From assembly GCA_003833135.1 (NCBI GenBank), contig QZLH01000418.1, positions 7,772 through 36,165 on the forward strand: a stretch of DNA of 28,394 nucleotides, read 5' to 3'. The notes beneath the pieces were generated by a model. It was given only the letters and a program-made list of their open reading frames with translations. It did no database searches and was not told where the DNA came from. The first letter of the stretch is position 1. Each line of letters begins with the position of its first letter. Positions 8,776 to 19,419 of this stretch are shown one piece after another. Source of the stretch: Oehlia diaphana (taxonomy: Eukaryota > Glomeromycota > Glomeromycetes > Glomerales > Glomeraceae). The position numbers were made by a program, and so were the translations under genes.

Positions 8776-11700
8776 TTATTCTTTCTTTGTCTTATCGTTT
8801 TCTTCGCCATTATCATCATCATTTTCTTCAGATTTTAATTTCTTAATGGCGGTCCTCAGCGCCCGGCTATCAGTTTTTCTTGGGCGAATTACCTTGTCCT
8901 TTTTTTTGTCTTTGTTTACTTTTGTGGACGATATAACAGGAATTATTGCATTATTACTCCGTGGAAATATTTGCTCAATCCTCATTGAGTCATCGAGACC
9001 ATAATTTATCGTTTGCGGACTAGTTATACGAGGAGCAAAATTTTCTTTATTTTTTCCATTGTCTTTCAGAAAGCATCTGTCACAAACTTGATTGATAACC
9101 ACCAAGTTGGCATCAATTTCTTCATTTTCTGTTGTAACGTTTGATGATTCCATACCAATAGAAGCTGACACCGGAGCGACAAATTTGTAGGAATTAGCTA
9201 AATTCACAGGGACGGCGATTTGTGAAGTTTCACCACTCAATGAACTCAAAAATGCAACATTATAAGAGAAAACATTTGCTGGTATTGATTTGGACATTGA
9301 TACAGTAGTTCTGTTGGATGAAGTCACAACTTTTTTTTGTTTTCTCCGTTCGTCATAACTCATACGAAATCCTCCTGAATTGATGGAAGATGAAAAAGTT
9401 TCGTAGCCCAAATGACCAAAGCTAAGAAAATTTGGAACCGCTTCGTGACTAGAATATGAAGGTATCAAGGTTGAGCTAACGTTCAATGTAAAATTTAAAT
9501 TTGGTAAGAAATCGACAATAGAAGGTGAATTATTTTGTGATTGCCCGTATTGAGAAAATAGTACATTGTTTTGAAGGAATTTGACACCAAAAGAGGTTGT
9601 ATTAGCCTGAGAAAACTTCTCATTAGAATTGCTAGCTGTATCGGATAAACTTGAATTATTTTGCGAGAATTCAATATTAGAAGAAGATGCATTGTTCTGC
9701 GAGGATGATGTATCTAAAGTAAATTGAAAATCTTCATTAAATGAGGAACTAGCTTCGGAAGAGGATGTTTCTTTCGTTGATGTTAAAAAATCGTTGTCGA
9801 GTAATGATTCACTTGTTGAAGTGCTAGAACTGGCGGACAATGATTCTTCACTTGACCCTAATGGAGATTCTGTCGCCTGAGTGCTCGTACTTTCGGCAAC
9901 ATTATCGTCTTCGTCATCGGAAGTGTTAAAATAATTTTCTTCGTCAATGTCCATGTAATCAGATTCCCATCCATAATTACCGGATCTACGAGAAGTAGTT
10001 TGGCTAGTTGAAAAAAAAAGGAGGAATGGCAATAATCATAAGTTAAAGCTCATTCATAAATGCTAGAGATGTCATAAAATTTACCTCAAAGCAGATACTG
10101 CTTGCTGTATAGATGGTTGAATTACTTCATTATTCTGCTCATAACGAAGTTTGAATTGATTAAAACAATTGATATATTTAATTGTTGAGAGCTCGTCCCT
10201 GTATTTTTCCCAAATATGATTTACAAGAAACTTAATATTTTCCTATTAATTAGCAAAAAAAAAAACTCTCGTTAAATCGCTACAACAATTAACTATTTAA
10301 GTATGAAAGGTTAAGGAAGCTGAATTACCTTTCGAATGAATTCAAAAAATTCAAGACAGGCCGAGTTAATAAGATTATCCCTTCCCTTCGTAGCTAATAA
10401 GGCGCGAACTATATGACCGTATATATCTTTCTCTTTACTAATAAAATGCCGATAGATAATTTCATAATCTTTCGTTCCTATACAAGCACGAATAAATCTC
10501 AATGCAGCTAAAAGATTAAGATTAGTATAGAAAATAAAAATCTTTTTTGGCGAATAATTAATCGATAATATATTATTAATTACCAAGTTTAACTGCTCCT
10601 TCACGGCATCGAAGCAATTCGACTACTTTTAAACTTATCTTACTTGAAAGTAAGAAATATTTGCTTCGGTAGGTATGCTGCTTGATGAGGAACGATAAAA
10701 GTTCACAAATATGAAATGCTAAAGTAGCCTTATCATATGATAACCATGGAATTTCTGTTACAGTGTAAAATTTAAATCAATCATCTCAATCATCTCGTCA
10801 TCTGACAAAATTTTATGCCGAAAGAGCCAAAGTAATATTTACCCTCATCATCTGCAATTTCTGGGAATTCCATTATTGGTTTAACCAATTTCTTAATAAG
10901 ATGTTCATAGAAAAAAGTAATAAACTCCTCATTGTCCTTTTTGGCCTGCGGGTCTTCAGTAGTAGTTGTGCCAACTTCGGTTTGATCGGCACTCAAATCC
11001 AATAGCATTCGGATAGCTTCGGCGTATTGTCCTTTGGTAAAACAGTCCCTGTCTTTTAATAGACGGTTGATAATGGTTTCAGCCAAAGTCTTCTGTTTAT
11101 GTTCTGCCTGAACTACATTGTAAGTTCTAACAAGACTTGCGTCGGTCTCAAGAATATTTGCCAATATATCTCCACCAGCCGCTTTAATGGTTGCATGGTT
11201 ATTACTCAATGAAAAGTCGAAAACACGTAATGCTCCATTACGAACCAATGCTCTATAATTGAATTGTGGTTATAATATGCGATACTAATTTAAGAGCTAA
11301 TAAATACTTATACTTGCTTATGCAAATCTCTTCTATGTGGTAAATGTATGTTCTTTGCTATAATGCAAAGTTGTGACGTGAATAATACGACGTCACGTTT
11401 TCGTTCCGACGATTCCTCTTCGCGCTCTAAAATTTGGAAAAGTTCATCTAGGAACTTCTCATCTTGTGTAAAGTGCTTGCAGATTTCAACATGATTAATG
11501 AAAATTAACGATGCAAGCACCGAATTCGTGGGATCATCCATCATTCTGGCGAATACAGCGTCCTTGAGGTATTGTAGGCGAAATGTTTCGTGAATTTTTG
11601 CCTTGATTGTCTTGTTAGATATCTTTACGATCTATTAGTTAAAAATTAAGTCAATATCAATATTAATTTTTTTAAAAAAATGGCTAAATCATAAACTATA

Positions 11701-13057
11701 CTACTTCTTTGAACTTTGAATTTTTGGTCAAAAACTCCCGATGATTAGCCTTATGTTTTGGGAAGTCTGGGTCATATTCTAGACATCCTACAACATCAAG
11801 AATGACATCGTCACGAAGTACGTATCTGATGATATCATTATCTTGCAACATTACTAATAATTAAGAAAAAACAAGAATAAGATAAAATATGTATTGATGA
11901 TATTATTGATATTATTCAAACAATAAATGTAAATACTACTTACTGAAACCTTTCATGATATTACATAATCTGTAAAGATCTTGCACCTGCTCAAGATCTT
12001 CACAAGTTTTAAGCAATGGCAGAAGCCTAGCTATGTACTCCTATGATAAATTATATAAGAAAAATCTTCGATTACGCCAAAAATAAATTCAAATAAAAGA
12101 TTAAATATATACCTGCGAGACATGTGATGCAAGTTTTTCTCGTTCGTAAATTGAGCGGGTGGCCTTTTTGACAACTCGTTCAATCTCTGGTAAATTTGCT
12201 AGCGTTGGTTCCGGGAGTACAACAGCCATGCCTCGTGGCTCTCTCTCTGGAAGAGGGGAGGAAGCTCTTCGCTTTCCTTTCGCTTTTTCTGACGTCATAT
12301 GGGATTGTATATCATTCACAAAGGTGCTAAAAATAATTTAGACAAGTATTGTTAAGAAAGAATTATTAAAATGAGATAACATTTATAATTACCATATCTC
12401 CGTGCAACCTTCCGCTTCCTGAAAGCTCAAGGCTAAATCACAGCCATTCGGTTCAGTCCAGACAATCAATGTGTCTATTATATATTATTAAAGATCAATA
12501 AAAACTTACGAACAATACAAGCCAAAAAAAAAAAAAATTCTTATTCATACCCTGTTGTTTTTGATAGTCTATATCTCGTAAAACACGAGATTCTAACAAA
12601 ATAGATGATGAGTCTTCTTCCGATCGGACAATTATAAGAGCATCGTCCTTTGCCTATGTTATTAAAACGAAATTAACAAAACTCTTATTTCACGTACAAA
12701 TCCTCGTATAAAGTATATGAAATTTATAATGAAATTTCTTCGATACAAAATTGATTAATATTTTTACGTTTATGCTTATTCAATGACATTTTATTAGGTT
12801 ATTTGCTTTGATCAAGCAGGAGGAATGTCCCAACTCTTAAGATGAGCTCAAATAACAAAATCTTAAAAGCAGTAATGACAATTTATTTATATATTGCTTT
12901 TTGTTAACATTGGTAGTTGAAATCGTTCGTTGAAAGATAAATTAGAACTTACTCTGTTGCACAAACATGAGCAAATCCCGGTCCCTTTGTCCACCCATTC
13001 GCTATCCTTGTTAAGTTGGTAAACCTTTACACGACGTGATTTAAATGCTGTCTCCAT
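8776..13057 (-). CDS. PPP4R3: serine/threonine phosphatase 4 regulatory subunit 3
   Basis: SMEK/Psy2 family, the subunit that targets PP4 to substrates in DNA-damage signalling and transcription. Twelve exons, 5' to 3': 12953-13057, 12551-12653, 12393-12474, 12113-12326, 11944-12040, 11702-11853, 11318-11631, 10843-11252, 10584-10754, 10329-10507, 10085-10242, 8776-10003; 3213 nt, 1070 aa, all phases consistent. Residues 1-110 form the EVH1/PH-like domain ([40 protein letters not shown]). The SMK-1 region follows ([42 protein letters not shown]). ARM-type repeats continue to about 661 ([20 protein letters not shown]). The 409-residue tail is one exon: acidic ([16 protein letters not shown]), then Ser/Asn/Thr/Gln-rich, then basic (IRPRKTD). 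Introns are 65-90 nt except the first (299 nt). The intron at 11253-11317 is GC-AG. The start is the only ATG before the conserved domain. Confidence 0.95.
11253..11317 (-). other. GC-AG intron in PPP4R3
   Basis: The donor is AA|GCAAGTAT (minus strand, G at 11317) and the acceptor TTATAG|AGCATTG (AG at 11253-11254). The 65-nt intron joins in phase 2 to give [14 protein letters not shown], matching the family at this position. The nearby GT donor three bases downstream (CAA|GTATAAGT) would break the frame with every acceptor available. Confidence 0.75.
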
Positions 13058-14092
13058 GTTGGTAGATAGTATAAGTTTTTGAAATGATATTGGTTATAGA
13101 TAAGATTATAAGCGTAAAGTTTGCAACGCGTTACTGATATTGAAAGGAAAAAAAGTTATTTAAACGTTAGAAAAACTCAAAACGGTGAGAAGTTCCTTAT
13201 AAGTAATATTTTACATGGGTTTCTTTTTTTTTCAAAAATTACCTCTGGAGCGAAAATTCGAGAGTCAAGGAATGACATGAATTTGTACGTCTGTTTATTT
13301 CGAGTCAAAACTTTTCTCCGGTTTTATGCATTCGCTGTACCGATAAAAAATCCGCCCTTTTTTGATATAGGAATCTACTCGAAATTGCATATAATTGACG
13401 ATATAATTATTACATTATAATAGTGGAAAGATATTTGCCAAATAACTTTATCAGATAAAAAAATCAAATATTAACTTTCCCAGTTTATTATTGCCTATTT
13501 ATTTATCAGTCACGGAGCGTTTTATAGTACTATAAATTTTTTATGTATTTTTCTTAATTCTTTATGTATAATCAATACAGACTCTATTTACTTTTAGTAA
13601 ATATATTATAAAAATTTTAATAAGTTTACCAATTTTTCAGTTATCTTTTACCATTATTTAATTTTATTTAAATAAAACTTAAAAAACATATATACTATAT
13701 TATTAAATGCCTTTAATTCTAAAATAATATATTATTAGAAAAAAAGTATAATTATATATATGAATTTGAAATTAAAATAATTAATATAGTAGTAATTTAA
13801 ATTAATCTAAAGTTAAATAATTAAAATTACATTATATTTAAATCCCACAAAATTTGTAAAAAATAAAATTTTAATATACAAATTTTTTTAACATATGTAT
13901 TTTTACTTGCTTTGCATGCAAGTTTACTTAGGGTAATAAAAATAGATTTAAATATTATTTTGATTTATTCAAAAATTTTTTTTTCAGATTTTTTTATTAA
14001 ATTACATGGAAATAATAATTTTATACAAAGATATTACACTATATCAAAATTATTATAATAATATAAAAGGTAAATTTTAAATCCTTAAATAA
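13058..14092. promoter_or_regulatory. upstream region of PPP4R3 and AT-rich spacer
   Basis: The first 370 bp (to about 13430) are less AT-rich than the rest and are the likely promoter and 5' UTR of the minus-strand PPP4R3 gene. A 99-codon + strand frame at 13121-13420 lies wholly inside and shows no recognisable domain. From 13430 to 14092 the DNA is plain AT-rich spacer, with TTACTTGCTTTGCATGCAAG near 13905 as a small palindrome. Confidence 0.4.
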
Positions 14093-14098
14093 TTACTA

Positions 14099-15326
14099 CA
14101 CAGGTCGAAAAGTGAAAAATCAGGCATCAATCAGTCATCAATTGGGCACCAATCAGGTAGCTGATTGGTAACCGATTGGTGACTGATTGGTATTTTCGCC
14201 AAATACCGTCACCAATCAGGCAGTTTGCTAACTTTTGATCCAGTGATCAGAAAAAGATGAAATATAGTTCATTGGAATCGTCTCAACACGAAGAATCTAA
14301 TAGTAGTAAAATCGTATTTTTAGGATTAATACTTGATGAGATATTAAATAAAATATAAATAGTATTTTTTTATTTTTACATTTTATTTAATATCTCATCA
14401 ATTATTAATCCTAGAAATATGATTTTACTACCATTGGATTCGTCGTGTTAAGACGATNNNNNNNNNNNNNNNNNNNNNNNNNNNNNNNNNNNNNNNNNNN
14501 NNNNNNNNNNNNNNNNNNNNNNNNNNNNNNNNNNNNNNNNNNNNNNNNNNNNNNNNNNNNNNNNNNNNNNNNNNNNNNNNNNNNNNNNNNNNNNNNNNNN
14601 NNNNNNNNNNNNNNNNNNNNNNNNNNNNNNNNNNNNNNNNNNNNNNNNNNNNNNNNNNNNNNNNNNNNNNNNNNNNNNNNNNNNNNNNNNNNNNNNNNNN
14701 NNNNNNNNNNNNNNNNNNNNNNNNNNNNNNNNNNNNNNNNNNNNNNNNNNNNNNNNNNNNNNNNNNNNNNNNNNNNNNNNNNNNNNNNNNNNNNNNNNNN
14801 NNNNNNNNNNNNNNNNNNNNNNNNNNNNNNNNNNNNNNNNNNNNNNNNNNNNNNNNNNNNNNNNNNNNNNNNNNNNNNNNNNNNNNNNNNNNNNNNNNNN
14901 NNNNNNNNNNNNNNNNNNNNNNNNNNNNNNNNNNNNNNNNNNNNNNNNNNNNNNNNNNNNNNNNNNNNNNNNNNNNNNNNNNNNNNNNNNNNNNNNNNNN
15001 NNNNNNNNNNNNNNNNNNNNNNNNNNNNNNNNNNNNNNNNNNNNNNNNNNNNNNNNNNNNNNNNNNNNNNNNNNNNNNNNNNNNNNNNNNNNNNNNNNNN
15101 NNNNNNNNNNNNNNNNNNNNNNNNNNNNNNAGACGATTCCAATGAACTATATTTCATCTTTTTCTGATCACTGGATCAAAAGTTAGCAAACTGCCTGATT
15201 GGTGACGGTATTTGGTGAAAATGCCAATCAGTCACCAATCGGTCACCAATCGGTCACCAATCAGCTATCTGATTGGTACCCGATTGGTGACTGATTGATG
15301 CCTGATTTTTCACATTTTGACCTGTG
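14099..15326. mobile_element. fold-back (long inverted repeat) transposon with TSD
   Basis: The element begins CACAGGTCGAAAAGTG and ends CATTTTGACCTGTG, flanked by an exact 6-bp duplication TTACTA (14093-14098 and 15327-15332). The outer arms (about 14099-14285 and 15131-15326) are inverted repeats. Each arm is itself a palindrome built from 11-bp TCACCAATCGG-type units; the right arm has one unit more than the left. The inner arms (about 14301-14360 and 14383-14450) pair around a short AT loop. No protein is encoded in the known sequence, so it is non-autonomous as seen. Positions 14458-15130 are unknown. The superfamily is not assigned: the 6-bp duplication does not fit the usual 2-bp Tc1, 8-bp hAT or 9-bp MULE patterns. 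Confidence 0.85.
14458..15130. other. assembly gap (673 N)
   Basis: Unknown bases. The left flank ends AAGACGAT and the right flank begins AGACGATTCC, so the two sides share AGACGAT. Overlapping them restores a continuous inverted repeat and matches the uninterrupted copy at 6910-7320. The gap is probably an artefact of collapsed palindrome reads. Confidence 0.95.
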
Positions 15327-15521
15327 TTACTAGGAAAACGGGAATCGTTGTAAGTCTGAAGCAATAAGTTATTTCATTAAAGAATCAATTCAAAGGAAAA
15401 TATCTGAAGTACCAGTTATCTAAAAAAGAGAAAAAATATAAAATATGATGAAAGTAAAGTTGATAAAATACTTTGTTAAAATTAATAATTAAAAAAAATA
15501 ATTAATCATTTTGAAGTTTAC

Positions 15522-16160
15522 CTTCAAAAATAAGTTCATCTTAGAACTAAAAAAAAAAGAATAAAACTGTTTTATATTAGTAAAATGCTTTATTAAAATA
15601 AATAATTATAAAAAACCTTCTCTTTACTAAATGAAATCTACATCCAGAACTACAGAAGAAAAAAAAAAGAAACATTAATTTTTTATTAAACTCTCTAAAA
15701 TTAAGAAAAAATATACTGTAAATATCTTTATTTAGTAAGAAGCATTTTTAAAAGAAAAGGAAAAATAAAGTCAATATCATTTCTTAATGGTAAATTTTAA
15801 ATAATTACCTTTCACATACTGGAAATCCAAAAAGTCCAAGAAGTCCATCCAAAAGCTGCCTAAAATCTGCAATTAAAGAAATAAATAAAATATTAGCAGA
15901 CATTACATTTGTTAAAAATAAAAAAATAGACAAAGAAAAATGTTTAAACGCCTACCATAATGTATCTAAGAAAAATCAGATTTTCAACCTTACCAAAATT
16001 CATGTTCATAGATATTTAAAGAAACTGTCTAAAAAAAAAAGTAATAAGATAAAATGTTACTAGTAAAAGTTTTATTATTTTGTTAAAACAAATAGCAAAG
16101 TAAAAAAAATATCTTACCTAAATCTAACATGCTAACTAATGCTTTTCATGACCAACAATC
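15522..16160 (-). ncRNA. possible multi-exon transcript with micro-exons
   Basis: Minus-strand segments bounded by good splice sites: A 16118-16160 (43 nt), B 15994-16028 (35), C 15809-15866 (58), D 15628-15649 (22), E 15522-15546 (25), and a last one ending at 15419. Each is preceded by a T-rich tract ending in AG, and each is followed by GTAAG, GTAAT, GTAAA or GTAAAC. Spliced together, A-E hold a reading frame of only about 33 codons (starts MNMNFDFRQLLDGLLGLFGF), so it could be noncoding or encode a micropeptide. It begins about 60 bp after the stop of MULE copy 2 in the same orientation and may be the element's 3' region. No RNA data are available to confirm splicing. Confidence 0.35.
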
Positions 16161-16219
16161 CTAATAACTAATTAATAAACCAAAAAAAAAATTTCAATGA
16201 ATAACGAACCTAACTCAAA

Positions 16220-17560
16220 ATTATAGCATTGAAGCTTGGCAAGTTTTAGCATAATGTCTATACTGTTTGCATTTTTCATACCTATGTCCTTTACTATTCT
16301 CTGCATTTTCATCATTTTGCATATTATTTCTTAATGCATACTTATTTTAGAGAAGGATTGTTCAACATTTGATTGCAACCTTTTTGGTAGACATCCTTTA
16401 TACTTGGTGATATTGGAATTGTTAATATCAAGGTAATCTTCTTCATTTGTTTGCTATTTTTCATCAAATTTGATTTGTAGTATTTCATATAAAAATGTTT
16501 TAAATATATATAGATTTTGATGCATATCAGCTTTAATAGCTAAATCAATAATCTTTCTTGATAATCCAAATAACTTTGCATATATAGTTTTATTTAACTT
16601 TGTTATTGAATTAGAATGGCATGATATAGATCGAATGGAAAATAAATGGTTGAATGTACTATTGGTAATAGGAAGATTTTCATTTGAATTGTTTGCTAGT
16701 ATTTATTATAAAAGAGTTTCTTAATTGATATTAGGCTTAAGGTACCAATAAGCTGATATAAAAGTTATATGATATATGGCTGATTGAGAATAAGTAGTAA
16801 TATGAAAAAAGTGATGACATATTAAGCCTTATTTATTAATAAAAAACATATATATAAATGTGTACCATTGTTTAATAGCACCACATAATGACCAATGGCT
16901 GATGTTTCTGTAGCTCAAATATACCACACTTCCAATGCAATTTCTTGAGATACATCTTTAATTAATGATTTGAAAAGAACTTGACGAATATCTTGTTCTT
17001 ATTCCTGAAGTCGAATACAAATCTCCTCATTATCGATATCTGTCTAAACAACAATCAATATTAGATAATTAAATACAAAAAAAATAATTAATTAATTAAT
17101 AAGCAATACAACGTACCTCTAATAATTATTGCCAATTTATAATATGATTTAAATCATAGCATCCTGATTAATTTATTTGTAATTGCTGCTTCTTAACATA
17201 ATAGGAGTTAAGTATTATTTGATATTATCATTTATCTAATCAAAAAACCTATTATGAAACTTTGGTAATCCAACAGTTGGTAGAGTATTACGCTCAATTT
17301 CAAATTTTTTAAAATGTTCTTCACACTTAACATAATCATTTATATTAATCACCAAATTACATAAAGAGATAGACTGATCAACTTTATTATATATTTGCTT
17401 ATTAATGAATTCTATTCTTTGGATACTCTGTATACCACATATAAATTGATTATATATCCAAGAGATAACCCATAACTTTTTATTAATATAAAAAGTATCA
17501 GACATATATTTGGCTGATTTAGAATATTGAAAAATTAATTGTACTCATCATGATTTAAAT
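16220..17560 (-). pseudogene. decayed MULE transposase C-terminal half (copy 2)
   Basis: Minus-strand fragments in several frames follow the FAR1/MULE transposase order. FSKSAKYMSDTFYINKKLW and FICGIQSIQRIEFINKQIYN lie at about 17545-17390, then TVGLPKFHNRFFD (to 17236), TDIDNEEICIRLQE (about 17045) and IALEVWYI. NNGTHLYICFLLINK, then after a one-base shift GLICHHFFH (about 16865-16800), is a SWIM zinc finger with its first Cys replaced by Tyr. YWYLKPNI, YAKLFGLSRKIIDLAIKAD, then KYKGCLPKRLQSNVEQSFSK (about 16410-16350) form the basic C-terminal motif. Last is a CCHC knuckle, YEKCKQYRHYAKTCQ, whose first Cys is also Tyr, with a stop near 16220. The N-terminal half, including the first catalytic Asp, was not found. 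Confidence 0.78.
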
Positions 17561-19419
17561 AAAGATGCTTATTTTAATGGTGCTTATTTTGATTTTTTGC
17601 TTAAAGTTGTGCAAAATAGAAGGTGCTTATTTTTAAAAATGCTTAATTTTAATAAAATATGGTATATAAATAATGTTAAAATTATATAATTATATTATTT
17701 ATAAAGAAATTATAATAATACTAATTTTTGAATTTTTCTTTACTATTTATTAATTTAATTTAGTATTCCATATAAATCAATTTATAATACAATATAATTC
17801 TAATTAATCTTAAAAAATAAAAATATTTTTTATAAATAACTTTTGATTTAGCAATCCAATTTTAATAATTTTTTTTATTTTAATTAAAAAAATCTTAATA
17901 TTTTTTGAAATTTGAATTAAATCTGAATTGAATTTGAATTAAATTAAATCTTAAAGAAAAAATTTGATTTATATAGAACAAATTTACTATTTTTTATTAA
18001 TAGTAATCATTATCAATACTTTATGATTTTTTAATTTTGGTTAAAATTAAATGATTTTTAAAATTTTAAGTTAATGCATTTTTCCATTTTTGATAAGAAA
18101 TAAAATTGCCTTTTTGGATTGTAAATATTACTTAAATGCTTAAAAAAAAAATTTTAGCTAAAATTATAAAATTTAACTAAAATTATAATACATGTATATA
18201 ATAAATAAAAGTAAACAAAAAGATGTAATATAATGTAATAGAATTTCGTTAAATAAAATTTAATTAAGAATTTTTAAAAATAATTTTGCTATAAATCACT
18301 GCTAGTAATTATCATATATTGTATAAAACTATAATTGTTATACAAATTACAAATATATGTTATATACAGTATATTATATAAATATATAATTAATTTCATT
18401 ACTATTTTATTCTTATTACATGATTTATGCCATTATTTTATATTGTAATATTGTTTATAATTGATTTTTCCATTTAGCCTTCTTGGCTATCTGTTTGAAA
18501 TCTTTACAACTTTTCATTTTTTATCAACAAGAATTATAGAATAAAGTGTATATAATAATATATTTGATAAATTTATCTATTTTATTAAGCTGATTTTTTC
18601 TATACTAAACATCTGAATTTCTTTACCTTTCTAACTTACATTAATAAGAAAAGACTAGTTTAAAGAAGTATTAAATGCATTTAATATTTAATAAATTTAG
18701 AAATTCTATTTTATGCCATTTATGAAGTTTAAATATAGTCCAATATTATCTCAAACTACAAACATGATAATCAAATGATAATTATAAATGATATAAATGA
18801 AAATATACTACCTGAATTTAAAATAATATTAAGTTCAAGCTGGATCAAATCAGACTAAACTGGACTAATATGGATCAATCTGATCTAATTTTAATTTACA
18901 AGTTTTTAAATTGTAGTTTAGTTCAACTTTTAGTTACAGTTCAGTTTAATTTGAAAAAATTAAATTGCAGTCCAGTCTAACTTTAAGATTTAAATTAGAG
19001 ATATAATTAATGATTAATGAATTTTAGCTGCAAAGTATCAGTAATTTGACACAAGAATTTGCACATTTTGCAAAGATTTTAAGGAAACTATTTAATAGAA
19101 TTTATTTTCAATTTATATTGAACACATACTGCTTCTGATTGGTCTAAAATAAATGTCAACGCAAATCACTCAAGTGGTACTTACCAGCCATTAAAACGTC
19201 TTTAAATTAGTATCAAAAAAAATCTATATCTGGGAAAGGAATGAAATATTGTAGAAGATCATCTAATTCTTAATATAAGCCTATAATTTTACATATTATC
19301 AAGGTTATTATTATACTGAAAATCAAAAATTTTTCACTTGACTTTGCAAATCTGGTTTGAATCTTGTTTTGTTTTAAAAGATCGATCGTGTGAATCCTTT
19401 TATTAGGTCGCAGTAATAT
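17561..19419. other. AT-rich intergenic DNA, no gene seen
   Basis: Nearly 1.9 kb without credible coding frames. 17560-17650 has several GGTGCTTATTTT-type words in a row. Around 18020-18190, TTTTGGTTAAAATTAAATG and TTTAGCTAAAATTATAAAA resemble worn arms of the GGCCAGAATTA family. The last 250 bp probably hold the 3' UTR of the FANCB-like gene. Confidence 0.45.
18833..18985. repeat. diverged inverted repeat of GGACTGRA words
   Basis: The left side has CTGGATCAAATCAGACTAAA, CTGGACTAATATGG and ATCAATCTGATC. The right side has TAGTTCAACTTTTAG, CAGTTCAGTTTAATTTG and GCAGTCCAGTCTAAC. The two sides are loosely inverted copies and give an imperfect fold-back of about 150 bp. Too worn to classify. 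Confidence 0.4.

Noticed and set aside
13121..13420. 99-codon + strand frame upstream of PPP4R3
   Set aside because: No recognisable domain. It lies in the presumed promoter and 5' UTR of the opposite gene.
14411..15167. Long open frames on both strands across 14411-15167
   Set aside because: They consist almost entirely of the N gap and only look open because N codons are not stops.
15220..15300. CRISPR-like short repeats CACCAATCGGT
   Set aside because: The 11-bp units have no spacers, lie in a transposon arm and are part of a palindrome; the genome is eukaryotic.
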